Positions 49,248 through 58,723 of a DNA stretch of 64,000 nt are shown piece by piece (positions within the stretch are counted from its first letter, which is position 1; every line of letters starts with the position of its first letter). Position numbers and translations under genes: made by a program. The notes under the pieces are model-generated. The model did not search any database and was not told the DNA's origin. It saw only the letters and a list, made by a program, of their open reading frames with translations. The DNA comes from JBNFVY01 sp049943335. Lineage in GTDB: Bacteria > Pseudomonadota > Alphaproteobacteria > Rhodobacterales > Rhodobacteraceae. The stretch is from NCBI RefSeq assembly GCF_049943335.1, contig NZ_JBNFVY010000001.1, positions 372,001 through 436,000 on the forward strand. The letters run 5' to 3'.

Positions 49248-50614
49248 GATTGCTGGGATTCCCCTTGTGGTTTTACCCACACTAGCAAAACCAGCCCAAG
49301 AAGAAAGAGCGGGATCAGCGGCGACACCCCGATGCGCGCGCTGCCGGTCGCTGCGGTAACAATGCCGATCAGGGCCGGCGCGATAAAGGCGGTCGCCCGG
49401 CCCGACAGCCCGTACAGGCCAAATTCCTCGGTTGAACGGTCGGCGTCTGTGTGCCGGGTCATCATCGACCGGCTGGCCGCTTGCAGCGTGCCGCCCATGC
49501 CGCCGATCAGCACGCCGCAGATGAAGAACACCGTGTCAGGCAGGGCCGATCCCGGCGCCAGGGTGACCCAAAAGAAGAACTCGCGCGACATAAAGACCAC
49601 GGTGATGCAGACCCCGATCAGCACCAGGATGGCCGCGATGATCACCGGCTTGGGGCCGAACCGCTTGTCGGCCTTGCCGCCGATCCAGCTAAAGGCGGCC
49701 GCCGCGATGATCGACACGATGCCGAACACCCCGATCGACGTCAGTTCCCAATCCAGCACCAGCGTCGCATAGACCCCGCCAAAGCTGTATAGCCCGTTCA
49801 GCGCGTCGCGATAGAGCATCGAACCGCCCAGAAAGGCGGCCAGACTGCGGCGCCGGCCCAGGGATTTGATCGACCCCTTGAGCGACCGCATCGCCTGCCC
49901 GAAACTGCCGCCTTTGGCGCTTTTGTCCAGGTCTCGCACCCACAGGAAATAGGGGATCATGAATACCGCGTACCAGATTGCGACCAGCGGCCCGATGAAC
50001 CGCGTGCCCTCGCGCGCGCTGGCGTCAAAACCAAAAGCGGGGGGGCGGTTCAACAACGTCAGCCCGTTGCCTTGCTCGACGAACAGCGCCAGCGCGATCA
50101 TCAGCGCCACCAGACCGCCCAGATAGCCAAAGGCAAAGCCCGATCCAGAAATCTCGCCGATTTCGTCTTTCGCGCCCAACGTTGGCAGCTGCGCGTTGGT
50201 AAAGATCAGCGCGTATTCGGCGCCGACAAAGCCCAGCCCGAACGCGGCCAGCATGAACCACATGTTGCTGCCCGCCGGATCGGTGAACCAAAGCGCGCCC
50301 GCGCCCACGATATACATCACCGAAAAGGCCACGATCCAGGGGATGCGCCTGCCGGCGGTATCGGCCAACGCGCCCATGACGGGCGCCCCGATTCCGATGA
50401 TCAGGCCGGTCAGGGTCAGGCACAGCGACCACGCGCTTTGCGCCCGCGCATCGGCCACCAGATCGCTATATCCCTGCGACATGAAGTATTGCGCGGCAAC
50501 GGCGGCAAAAAACGGGCCGAAAACGAACGTGACAAGGCTGGTGTGATAGGGCTGGCTGGCCCAATCGAAAAAGAACCATCCCCAGATCCGTTTGCGCGCA
50601 CTCGGCTCAGCCAT
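49220..50614 (-). CDS. UMF1-family MFS transporter
   Basis: A 464-residue, 12-helix transporter. WGWFFFDWASQPYHTSLVTFVFGPFF at the N-terminus and the GAPVMGALADTAGRRIPWI loop are typical of the UMF1/Atg22-like family. Length is usual. The substrate is unknown (yeast Atg22 exports amino acids from the vacuole). It heads an overlapping gene group with mepA and the propeller protein, which suggests but does not prove a link to cell-wall turnover products. Confidence 0.83.
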   Translation of the reverse strand: MAEPSARKRIWGWFFFDWASQPYHTSLVTFVFGPFFAAVAAQYFMSQGYSDLVADARAQSAWSLCLTLTGLIIGIGAPVMGALADTAGRRIPWIVAFSVMYIVGAGALWFTDPAGSNMWFMLAAFGLGFVGAEYALIFTNAQLPTLGAKDEIGEISGSGFAFGYLGGLVALMIALALFVEQGNGLTLLNRPPAFGFDASAREGTRFIGPLVAIWYAVFMIPYFLWVRDLDKSAKGGSFGQAMRSLKGSIKSLGRRRSLAAFLGGSMLYRDALNGLYSFGGVYATLVLDWELTSIGVFGIVSIIAAAAFSWIGGKADKRFGPKPVIIAAILVLIGVCITVVFMSREFFFWVTLAPGSALPDTVFFICGVLIGGMGGTLQAASRSMMTRHTDADRSTEEFGLYGLSGRATAFIAPALIGIVTAATGSARIGVSPLIPLFLLGLVLLVWVKPQGESQQSWSPDLQPS

Positions 50615-50672
50615 TTGTTCCTCCGCCCTTGTAGAGGTGACTTAAGCCTTCCCGTTGCGCGCAAGGCAACCG

Positions 50673-51218
50673 TTAATCGGCAGCGCGCCGTTCGGGGGGC
50701 CAGGGGCGGGCCGTTTCGGCAGCGATCCATGCGTTGACCCAATCGGGCAGGGCGGGGCCGGCCGGATCGACCCCCAGTTCGCGCGTCAGAACATCAGTGC
50801 TGACGATCCCGTCCTTGCCTGCCACGGCGACGCGATACACCGCCTCGTTCGCGCAATCGCCGTTTTTCTTCCAGATTGTCTGGTGCACATAGATGAATCG
50901 GCCGTCCCAGCCCATAAAATGGCTTTCGACCGTAAACCGTTCAAAGGCCCGAATGCGGCGGCGATAGCGCACGACCACCCCGGCCATGGCGATTGTCCAG
51001 TTGTTGCGCGCTGTCACCTTCCAAATCCCCGAACGGATGAACAGGGGAACACGCGCCAGATCCAGCAGCGTCAGGGTGCGGCCGTTGTTCAGTTCGACCG
51101 CCATATCCAGATCCCACGGCCAGCACATATGTGTCGACACATGCACATCGCCAATCGCGAGCGGGGGCGATTTACGGAACTTCAGGATTTCTTTGGTAAG
51201 TCGAATGAATGGGAACAT
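50673..51218 (-). CDS. Hotdog-fold acyl-CoA thioesterase
   Basis: A 181-residue protein starting at the ATG at 51218 (MFPFIRLTKEILKFRKSPP). It matches 4HBT_2-type thioesterases: WPWDLDMAVELNNGRTLTLLDLAR (the active-site helix region with Asn and Asp), then SHFMGWDGRFIYVHQTIWKKNG. It likely hydrolyses an acyl-CoA or acyl-ACP. The substrate is unknown. The frame is open further upstream to 51497, but that part is antisense to yggT and is rejected. Confidence 0.82.
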   Translation of the reverse strand: MFPFIRLTKEILKFRKSPPLAIGDVHVSTHMCWPWDLDMAVELNNGRTLTLLDLARVPLFIRSGIWKVTARNNWTIAMAGVVVRYRRRIRAFERFTVESHFMGWDGRFIYVHQTIWKKNGDCANEAVYRVAVAGKDGIVSTDVLTRELGVDPAGPALPDWVNAWIAAETARPWPPERRAAD

Positions 51219-51351
51219 GGCGCCGATGTCGCCGCGTCGCAAAATGACGTCAACCGGGACGTTGCGGCACGACGTTGCGGCAAAGCGGCCCTTGCGCGGG
51301 GCGGGGGCAATCCATAAATAGCGCAGATCGAAATGAACCAGGGCTTTGCCA

Positions 51352-51639
51352 ATGTTATCACTGATCCAGATCCTGTTAATGATCCTCGGGGTCGTGAAAT
51401 TCGTGATGATCGTCCACATCATCATGAGCTGGCTGATCAATTTCCAGGTGCTGAACCTGCGCCAGCCGCTGGTGTACCAGATCTGGCAGGCGCTCAATGC
51501 CCTGCTCGAACCGATCTATTCGCGCATTCGCCGCATCCTGCCCCCGATGGGTGGGCTGGACCTGGCCCCGCTGCTGGCCTTCATCGGCATCTACGCGATC
51601 GAAATTATCATTCGCAACAACGTGGGCTATTTCATGTGA
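51352..51639 (+). CDS. yggT: YggT family membrane protein
   Basis: A 95-residue protein with two YggT hydrophobic segments. The typical middle is IMSWLINFQVLNLRQPLVYQIWQALNALLEPIYSRIRRILPPMGGLDLAPLLAFIGIYAIEIII. YggT proteins are linked to osmotic tolerance and, in some bacteria, to cell division. The start ATG is at 51352; a TTG start six bases earlier is possible. recQ follows 36 bp later on the same strand. Confidence 0.9.
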   Translation: MLSLIQILLMILGVVKFVMIVHIIMSWLINFQVLNLRQPLVYQIWQALNALLEPIYSRIRRILPPMGGLDLAPLLAFIGIYAIEIIIRNNVGYFM

Positions 51640-51674
51640 ACCGGCGCGCCTTGGGCCTTGCCTGAGGCGCCCGC

Positions 51675-53771
51675 ATGTGGGAGTCGTCGGACAACAAGAA
51701 GCAGTCCAACAACACCCGCAGGCCCATGGCATCCGCCCGTGACCTTCTGAAATCCGTTTTCGGGTACGATGATTTTCGTCCCGGCCAGGCCGAGATCGTC
51801 ACCGCGGTCGCGTCCGGTGAAAACGTGCTGGCCATCATGCCGACAGGCGGGGGCAAATCGCTGTGCTTCCAGTTGCCGGCGCTGATGCGCGGCGGGGTGA
51901 CGGTGGTGATTTCGCCGCTGATTGCGCTGATGCGCGATCAGGTGCGCGCGCTGCGCGAAGCGGGGGTTGCGGCCTATGCGCTGAACTCGGGCAACACCGA
52001 AGAAGAAGCCGGCGAAGTGTTCGCAGCGTTAGAGCGTGGCGATGTGCGCCTGCTGTACATGGCGCCCGAGCGGCTGGCCTCGGGCGGGACGTTGTCCTTG
52101 CTCCGCCGGATCGGCACGGGGCTGATCGCGGTTGACGAAGCGCATTGCGTCAGCCAGTGGGGGCATGATTTCCGCCCCGATTACCTGCGCATCGGCGATC
52201 TGCGCCGCGCGCTGGATGTGCCGCTGGCCGCCTTTACCGCCACCGCCGATGAGCGCACGCGCGAAGATATCGCAGCGCGGCTTTTCGACGGGCAGACGCC
52301 CACCGTTTTCCTCAAGGGGTTCGACCGGCCCAATATCCGGCTGGCCTTTGCGCCCAAGGATGGGCCGCGCCGCCAGATCATGGACTTCGCCGCCGCGCGC
52401 AAGGGCCAGTCGGGGATCGTCTATTGCGGCACACGCGCCAAGACCGAAACGCTGGCCAAGGCGCTGGATGACGCCGGGCATCCCGCTGTGGCTTATCACG
52501 CGGGCCTGGACCCGGACGTGCGCCGCCAGGTCGAAGCGCGCTTTCAGCGCGACGACGGGCTGATCGTTGTGGCGACGGTCGCATTCGGGATGGGCATCGA
52601 CAAGCCGGACATTCGCTGGGTGGCACATGCCGACATGCCCAAGACAGTCGAAAGCTATTACCAGGAAATCGGGCGCGCCGGCCGCGACGGGGCTGCGGCG
52701 GATACGCTGACGCTCTATGGCGCCGATGACATCCGGTTCCGCCGCGCCCAGATCGACGAGAGCCCCGCCACGGCGGACCACCGCGCGGCCGAACACGCGC
52801 GTCTGAATGCGCTCTTGGGCCTGGCCGAAGCGCAGTCCTGCCGGCGCCAGTCCCTGCTGGCCTATTTTGGCGAACCCTCGGACCCCTGCGGCAATTGCGA
52901 TCTGTGCGATACCCCGCCCGAGGTGTTCGACGGCACCGCCGCAGTGCGCAAGGCGCTGTCGGCCGCGCTGCGGACAGGCGAATCCTTTGGTGCGGGCCAT
53001 CTGATCGACATTCTTCTGGGCAACCGCACCGACAAGGTGATACAGCGCCGCCACGACGATCTGCCGACCTTTGGGGTGGGGCAGGAATACGACCGGCGAC
53101 AGTGGCAGGCGATTTTCCGGCAGATGATGGGGTTGGATCTGGTCCGACCCGATCCAACGCGGCACGGCGCGCTTGTGATGACCGACCCGGCCCGCCCGAT
53201 CCTGCGGGGCGAGCAATCGATCACCCTGCGCCACGACACCGTGCGCCAAGCCGCGCGCGCTGCTGTGCGCCGGGTCAAGGCGCTGATCAGTGACGAAGAC
53301 GCGCCGCTGTTGTCCGCGCTCAAGGCCAAGCGGCGGGCGCTGGCCGAGGCCGCGCGCGTCCCGGCCTATGTGATCTTCACCGACCGCACCCTGATCGAAA
53401 TGGCCGAACGCAAACCTGCGACGCTGGACGACATGGCGCAGATATCCGGGGTGGGGGCCAAAAAGCTGGACCGATATGGGGCCGGTTTCCTCGAGGTGAT
53501 AAACGGCGCACCCGCCATGCAGCAGCATCCAAGCCGCCGGGCCTTGGCGGGGCGACCGGCCGGAACGCTTTATGATGCCTTGATGGACGCGCAGCGCACG
53601 CTGGCGCGGGGGGCCTGCGGGACGCTCAAACCGATGACCTGCCCGCATGCCAAGATCGCGAAACTGGCCGAACTGAAACCCGGCGATATGGCCGGGATCG
53701 AACGGGTGCTGGGCGACAGGCGGGCCGAGAGGTTCGGCCCCCGGTTTCTTGAAATCCTGTCTGCAGACTGA
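51675..53771 (+). CDS. recQ: ATP-dependent DNA helicase RecQ
   Basis: A 698-residue 3'-5' helicase. Motif I is MPTGGGKSLCFQ, motif II VDEAHCVSQWGHDFRP and motif VI YYQEIGRAGRDG. The zinc-binding cysteines are in SCRRQSLLAYFGE...CGNCDLC, followed by a winged-helix RQC domain and an HRDC domain (about 525-600). A second C-terminal HRDC-like stretch (LKPGDMAGIERVLGDRRAERFGPRFLEIL) extends the protein, as in many alphaproteobacterial RecQs. A start at 51726 (MASARDLLKSVFG) is also plausible. RecQ works in recombinational repair. Confidence 0.94.
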   Translation: MWESSDNKKQSNNTRRPMASARDLLKSVFGYDDFRPGQAEIVTAVASGENVLAIMPTGGGKSLCFQLPALMRGGVTVVISPLIALMRDQVRALREAGVAAYALNSGNTEEEAGEVFAALERGDVRLLYMAPERLASGGTLSLLRRIGTGLIAVDEAHCVSQWGHDFRPDYLRIGDLRRALDVPLAAFTATADERTREDIAARLFDGQTPTVFLKGFDRPNIRLAFAPKDGPRRQIMDFAAARKGQSGIVYCGTRAKTETLAKALDDAGHPAVAYHAGLDPDVRRQVEARFQRDDGLIVVATVAFGMGIDKPDIRWVAHADMPKTVESYYQEIGRAGRDGAAADTLTLYGADDIRFRRAQIDESPATADHRAAEHARLNALLGLAEAQSCRRQSLLAYFGEPSDPCGNCDLCDTPPEVFDGTAAVRKALSAALRTGESFGAGHLIDILLGNRTDKVIQRRHDDLPTFGVGQEYDRRQWQAIFRQMMGLDLVRPDPTRHGALVMTDPARPILRGEQSITLRHDTVRQAARAAVRRVKALISDEDAPLLSALKAKRRALAEAARVPAYVIFTDRTLIEMAERKPATLDDMAQISGVGAKKLDRYGAGFLEVINGAPAMQQHPSRRALAGRPAGTLYDALMDAQRTLARGACGTLKPMTCPHAKIAKLAELKPGDMAGIERVLGDRRAERFGPRFLEILSAD

Positions 53772-53774
53772 TCC

Positions 53775-56519
53775 CTAGGACGCTTCGGCGCCGGCAGCTT
53801 GGGCATCGGCGCTTTGGTCATTCTGCGCGCCGTCCCCCTGCGCGCCGTCCCCCATGGGGTCGGACCATGTCGCCGGTGGCAGATCGCCCGCGGGCGACGT
53901 TTCGGGCGCTGCTGGCTGATATGGCGCGTTGATGTTGCGCCCGCTGGAAAACAACGATGCGGCCAGGGCCGTCGGGTCAGCCGCCAGATCCAAGTCTTCG
54001 CACACCGCTGCGCATTCGTCAGGCCGCGCCGCTTCGATCCGTTCGACAATGGCCGCCTTTTTCAGCGGCTTGGTCAGGTAGTGGTCCAGCCCGGCGGACA
54101 GGATGTCCTGATCATCCCCGGCCATGGCATGCGCGGTCAATGCCACGATTGGCACGTGGCGCCCGGTCACCGCCTCAAGCTTGCGGATTTCCTGGGTCGC
54201 TTCCTTGCCATCGACCTCGGGCATCGAAATATCCATGAAAATCAGGTCAGGATCGAAGGAAACATAGCGCTGGATCGCCTCGGCGCCGTTGCTGGCGAAA
54301 ACCAGATCGACGTTCATCTTCCTGATCAGCTTGCCAAGGACAAGCTGGTTGGTCTTGTTATCTTCGGCCGCCAGAATGCGCATTTTGCGCGGCTGCAGGA
54401 CGATGTCGTCGCAGGCCAGTCCAGTGTCCTGGGCGTCTTGGGCGTTTGCGTCGGGCGTCTGCGGCGGCGTGTCGGCGCTGTCGGGCAGGTCAGCGAGCGG
54501 GGCAACCGGCACATCCGTTCCCGGATCTTCGGGCGCGCTGGGGGCATCGCCTGCCGGAGTGCTGTCCATTTCTGGCAACGCGCCCGCATCCGATCCGTTT
54601 TCCGCAAACCCGTCTTCCACCGCGGGTTGTTCCGCAGGACCGACTTTCGCAACCAAAGCTTCTGCAGCCACGTCTTCCGCAGGCACCTGTTCCGCGGGCG
54701 CATCGCCCGCAACGACGGGGGCGTCTGCGGCGTCGGCCAGATCGCGATGCGCGTGTGTCTCCGGTGCGTGGTCGTCTTGATCAGACGTGGCTGGGCGAGT
54801 CAAATCGCTGAGCGCCCAGAACAGATCGCGCCGCAGCAGCGGTTTTTGCAGCGTCCGCACCCCATCGATCGACAGTTTCGAAGCCGCTACCGGCCCGTTG
54901 GACATCACAACCACGACGACATCGTCCCGTATTGCGCGCAAGCTGGCGATCGTGTCTTTCAGCTGATCGCTCGGCAGATCAAGATCCAACAGGTACACGT
55001 CGGCTGGCGGCGCGTCGGCCAGCCCGTCCAGGTCGACACGGCTATCGACCGCGACGCCGACCCGTTCCATATGGCGGCACAGGATTTCGTTATGCGCAAG
55101 ATGCGGATCGACGACCGTCACGCGATGCAGCCACGGCGGGACCGAGAGGATGTCTTCGTCGGCCTGGCTGTCGATCTCCATCGTGACATGCATCCCGAAA
55201 CACGACCCCTGGCCCGGGGTGCTTTCGACCCAGATCTGGCCGCCCATCAGTTCGACCAGTTGCTTGGTGATCGACAGGCCCAACCCGGTGCCTTCGAACT
55301 TGCGGTTCCGTTCGTCTTCGACCTGATTGAAGGTGCCGAACACATGATCCAGCATGTTGTCTGGAATGCCGATGCCGGTGTCTTCGACCGAAATATGTAC
55401 GCGCTCTTGGGACCCCTCACTATGGGGAACGCCCACCGCACGCACCAGAACATGCCCGGTTTCGGTGAATTTCACCGCGTTGCCGATCAGGTTCGTCAGG
55501 ATCTGCCGCATGCGCCCGCTGTCGCCAATAAGGTGGCTGGGCAGGAACAGATCGAAATCGACGATCAGCTCGATGCCTTTTTCCTTGGCGTTGGGCTGCA
55601 ACAGCATGGCGACTTCCTGGATGCATTTTTCCAGATCGAACGGCGCGGGATGCAGGTTCAGCTTTTCCGCTTCGATTTTTGAAAAATCCAGCACGTCGTT
55701 GATCAGGGTCAGCAATGCGTCGCCTGAATTCTGAATCGTGTCGACGTAGACTTTCTGTTCCTCGTCCAGTGGTGTTTCGCTCAGCAGCCCCGCCATGCCC
55801 ATCATGCCGTTCATGGGCGTGCGCAGCTCATGGCTCATGTTGGCAAGGAAGGCGGACTTTGCGCGGTTGGCCGCTTCGGCGCGATTGCGCGCTTCCTTCA
55901 GTTCGCGCTCGTAGCGGATGCGATCCGTGATATCCAACCTGAGCGACACCGTGTCGCCGCCGCGCGAACGGCGATCGACAGATCGCATGAACCGCCCGTC
56001 CCAGAGCAGGAACGTGATCGGATCAGGCTGGGGCTCGTCCCAGCGGGCCAGAGCCTCATCCACCCATTGCTGCCGGGTCAATGTGCCGGTGTCGACGACG
56101 CCTTCTTCGGCCGCCAGGTTCAGAAGTTCCTGGTAGGTGATGAGACCCGGCTGGACCTGCTCCAGCCCGTCAAACGGTTCCAGATAGGCCTGGTTTGCAG
56201 CCACCAGAACGCAGTCTCTGTCGTAGACCGCAAAGCCGTCCTCAACCGTGTCAATCGAATCCCACAGCCGCCGCTCGGCGATGTCGCGCGAATGCGTGGC
56301 GCGCAGCAGATCCTCGCGCACCTGCGTGTTCACGCCTTTCAGTTCTTCGGCTTCTTCGCGCTTGACGATGACCTGATCGGACAATCGGCGCGCATGTTCA
56401 GACAGTTTCCGGTTTGCGCAATGCAATTCGGCCTGCTTCACCTCAAGCATCCGTTCGGCCGCCAGGCGCGCGCGCCGCTCTTGCGCCAAAATTTCTGTCA
56501 GGTCCATCCCCAGGGTCAC
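53775..56519 (-). CDS. Hybrid sensor histidine kinase with degenerate and true receiver domains
   Basis: A 914-residue cytosolic hybrid kinase. Residues 10-85 form a coiled coil. A PAS-like sensor (about 95-205: SIDTVEDGFAVYDRDCVLVAANQAYLEPFDGL) follows, then HisKA with the phospho-histidine at about 230 (NMSHELRTPMNGMMGMAGLL) and a HATPase with N, G1 and G2 boxes. A receiver-like domain at about 455-565 lacks the usual acidic pocket. A low-complexity Ala/Asp/Pro linker precedes the true receiver with Asp near 763 (DLIFMDISMPEVDGKEATQEIRKL). The tail is Ala/Gly-rich. No output regulator is nearby. The sensed signal is not known. The GTG at 56519 has an AAGGACGGA site. Confidence 0.88.
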   Translation of the reverse strand: MTLGMDLTEILAQERRARLAAERMLEVKQAELHCANRKLSEHARRLSDQVIVKREEAEELKGVNTQVREDLLRATHSRDIAERRLWDSIDTVEDGFAVYDRDCVLVAANQAYLEPFDGLEQVQPGLITYQELLNLAAEEGVVDTGTLTRQQWVDEALARWDEPQPDPITFLLWDGRFMRSVDRRSRGGDTVSLRLDITDRIRYERELKEARNRAEAANRAKSAFLANMSHELRTPMNGMMGMAGLLSETPLDEEQKVYVDTIQNSGDALLTLINDVLDFSKIEAEKLNLHPAPFDLEKCIQEVAMLLQPNAKEKGIELIVDFDLFLPSHLIGDSGRMRQILTNLIGNAVKFTETGHVLVRAVGVPHSEGSQERVHISVEDTGIGIPDNMLDHVFGTFNQVEDERNRKFEGTGLGLSITKQLVELMGGQIWVESTPGQGSCFGMHVTMEIDSQADEDILSVPPWLHRVTVVDPHLAHNEILCRHMERVGVAVDSRVDLDGLADAPPADVYLLDLDLPSDQLKDTIASLRAIRDDVVVVVMSNGPVAASKLSIDGVRTLQKPLLRRDLFWALSDLTRPATSDQDDHAPETHAHRDLADAADAPVVAGDAPAEQVPAEDVAAEALVAKVGPAEQPAVEDGFAENGSDAGALPEMDSTPAGDAPSAPEDPGTDVPVAPLADLPDSADTPPQTPDANAQDAQDTGLACDDIVLQPRKMRILAAEDNKTNQLVLGKLIRKMNVDLVFASNGAEAIQRYVSFDPDLIFMDISMPEVDGKEATQEIRKLEAVTGRHVPIVALTAHAMAGDDQDILSAGLDHYLTKPLKKAAIVERIEAARPDECAAVCEDLDLAADPTALAASLFSSGRNINAPYQPAAPETSPAGDLPPATWSDPMGDGAQGDGAQNDQSADAQAAGAEAS

Positions 56520-56596
56520 TCCGTCCTTCGCAGGTGGTTTTTGTCACTGCGTTGGCGCGATCATGATGGTTCGGGGTGAACAGGCGATTAACGAAA

Positions 56597-56626
56597 ACGG
56601 GCGCGCTTTGGGTAAAGCGCGCCCGT
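56597..56626 (-). terminator. Leftward rho-independent terminator after the thiolase gene
   Basis: Perfect 13-bp stem (56597-56609 with 56614-56626) and a 4-nt loop. Read leftward a T-run (TTTTCG) follows. It lies 20 bp after the thiolase stop at 56646. Confidence 0.9.
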
Positions 56627-56645
56627 GGCAGGATATTTTATCCGA

Positions 56646-57824
56646 TCAGATGCGTTCGATCGCCAGCGCGATGCCTTGTCCGCCGCCGATGCACATGGTG
56701 ATCAGCGCCTTGCTGCCGCCGATGCGGTCCAGTTCGTACATCGCCTTGACGGTGATGATCGCCCCGGTGCCGCCCACCGGGTGCCCCAGCGCGATGGCGC
56801 CGCCGTTGGGGTTCACGCGGGCCGGGTCCAGCCCCAGTTTCTTGTTCACCGCCAGCGCCTGGGCGGCGAAAGCTTCGTTCGATTCAATCACGTCGAAATC
56901 CGTGACCGACAACCCGGTGCGCTCCAGCAGGCTTTCGATCGCGGGAACCGGGCCGATGCCCATGACTTCGGGGCGCACGCCTGAATGGGCATAGCCCAGC
57001 ACGCGGAACCTGGGGGTAAGCCCGGCCTTTTGCGCCGCATCGGCGCGGGCCAGAACGATCGCCCCGGCCCCGTCGTTGATGCCACTGGCGTTGCCGGCTG
57101 TGACGGTTCCGTCTTTCTGGAAGGCCGGGCGCAGGCCGGCCAAAGCGTCCAGAGTGGTGCCTGGTTTGACGTGTTCGTCGGTGTCGAACAGCACCGTCTC
57201 GCGGCGCGATTTGATTTCGACCGGGACGATCTGATCCTTGAAGTGGCCCGCTTCGATGGCCTTGGCGGCGCGCTTCTGGCTTTCCAGCGCAAAGGCGTCC
57301 TGATCGGCGCGGCTGACGTCATGTTCGCCCGCGACATTTTCCGCCGTCACACCCATGTGGCCGGTGCCAAAGGGGCAGTTCAGCGCGCCCAGCATCATGT
57401 CCTGGCCTTTGATGTCGCCCATCTTCTGGCCCCAGCGGGCGGCGGGCAGGATATGGGGGCCGCGGCTCATGCATTCTGCGCCGCCCGCCAGACCGAAGTC
57501 GGCATCGCCCAGTGCCAGGCTCTGTACGACCGATACGATGGCCTGCGCGCCCGACCCGCACAGCCGGTTCACGTTCATGGCCGGGGTTGTGTTGGGCACG
57601 CCTGCGTCCATCGATGCGACGCGGGACAGATACATGTCGCGCGGTTCGGTGTTGATGACATGACCAAAGACCACGGTGCCGATCTGCCCGCCTTCGACGC
57701 CGGACCGCTCAAGCGCGGCGCGCGATACTGTTGCGCCCAGATCAATCGGCGGGGTGCCCGCCAGCGAGCCGCCGAAAGTGCCGATGGCGGTCCGTGCGCC
57801 GCCCAGAATTACGATATCGTCCAT
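56646..57824 (-). CDS. Acetyl-CoA C-acyltransferase (thiolase)
   Basis: A 392-residue thiolase with the nucleophilic cysteine in MNVNRLCGSGAQAI, the histidine motif NPNGGAIALGHPVGGTG and the base cysteine in MCIGGGQG. It is a second thiolase besides phaA. The neighbours (phosphatase, kinase) give no pathway. It may act as acetyl-CoA acetyltransferase or in beta-ketoacyl-CoA turnover. It is monocistronic, with its own terminator. Confidence 0.92.
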   Translation of the reverse strand: MDDIVILGGARTAIGTFGGSLAGTPPIDLGATVSRAALERSGVEGGQIGTVVFGHVINTEPRDMYLSRVASMDAGVPNTTPAMNVNRLCGSGAQAIVSVVQSLALGDADFGLAGGAECMSRGPHILPAARWGQKMGDIKGQDMMLGALNCPFGTGHMGVTAENVAGEHDVSRADQDAFALESQKRAAKAIEAGHFKDQIVPVEIKSRRETVLFDTDEHVKPGTTLDALAGLRPAFQKDGTVTAGNASGINDGAGAIVLARADAAQKAGLTPRFRVLGYAHSGVRPEVMGIGPVPAIESLLERTGLSVTDFDVIESNEAFAAQALAVNKKLGLDPARVNPNGGAIALGHPVGGTGAIITVKAMYELDRIGGSKALITMCIGGGQGIALAIERI

Positions 57825-57893
57825 TGAGGTCCTCCTTTTGCGTGGCGCGCAGGTTACCTGCTGCGCCGCAGCAAGGCCAGAGCAATACTGCGA

Positions 57894-58625
57894 TCACGGC
57901 ACCAGCGCAATTCGGCCCTTGTCGCTCAGCACCCAGACATCGCGGTCTTCGATCACCGCGGCGCTCAACGGGCGGCCATAGCCCGCGCCGCTGTCCAGAT
58001 CGACGCGGTTGCCGAAATGCTGCGGTGCGTGCAGCGCGGTGTGGCCGTGTACCACCAGCCAGGGGTGATCCGCCTGCCAGTCCAGAAATCCGTCGCGTAT
58101 CCACAACAGGTTGTCTTCGGTCTGCCAGTCCAGCGGGGCGCGCGGTTCGATCCCGGCGTGCACGAACAGAACCTTTTCGGTTTCGATATACAGCGGCAGC
58201 CCTTCGATGAAGGCCAGATGCGCTTCGGGCACGGCGGCCTGCGCGGCGCTGTAGGCTGCGCCCGGATCGGCCTCGGATGCGGTTATGCCATAGGACGCCA
58301 GCGTCGCCGTGCCGCCCAGGGCCGGATCCAGCCAGGACCGCCCGGATTTGATCTGATTGTCGTGCATCCGCCCGCTTCGCACAAAGCGGGTGAACATACG
58401 GTCGTGGTTGCCCTTGATCACCTGCCACGGGCGGCCCGCATCGCGCCCCTGCAGCAAAAAGTCCAGCACGCCGCGCACGTCGGGGCCGCGATCCACCAGA
58501 TCGCCCAGATGGATCACCGGCGCGTCGCGATCGCCCGTCAGATCGCGATCCGCCTCGATCCGGCGGTGGGCGGCGCGCAGCATGTCCAGCTGCCCATGGA
58601 TGTCACCGATGGCGTAATAGCGCAT
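57894..58625 (-). CDS. Metallophosphoesterase (PPP-type serine/threonine phosphatase-like)
   Basis: A 243-residue protein from the ATG at 58625 (GGAGGGA site) with the calcineurin-like metal motifs GDIHG (residues 7-11), GDLVDRGPD, GNHD and the C-terminal VVHGHTALH. PPP-family members dephosphorylate phosphoproteins, or in bacteria also diadenosine tetraphosphate. Length fits the bacterial PrpA/PrpB type. The substrate is unassigned. It lies between serA and the thiolase gene, each with its own terminator. Confidence 0.88.
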   Translation of the reverse strand: MRYYAIGDIHGQLDMLRAAHRRIEADRDLTGDRDAPVIHLGDLVDRGPDVRGVLDFLLQGRDAGRPWQVIKGNHDRMFTRFVRSGRMHDNQIKSGRSWLDPALGGTATLASYGITASEADPGAAYSAAQAAVPEAHLAFIEGLPLYIETEKVLFVHAGIEPRAPLDWQTEDNLLWIRDGFLDWQADHPWLVVHGHTALHAPQHFGNRVDLDSGAGYGRPLSAAVIEDRDVWVLSDKGRIALVP

Positions 58626-58668
58626 GATCCCTCCTTGTCGCGTGCAACCGAATGTCACCTGCAACGTA

Positions 58669-58700
58669 AAAGGGCCACCGGAGTTGTCCAGCGGCCCTTT
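58669..58700 (-). terminator. Leftward rho-independent terminator after serA
   Basis: AAAGGGCC pairs with GGCCCTTT with further pairing toward the loop; read leftward it is followed by TTTTACG. It lies 24 bp after the serA stop. Confidence 0.85.
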
Positions 58701-58723
58701 CGTGAAATTTCCAAGGCGGTGTA

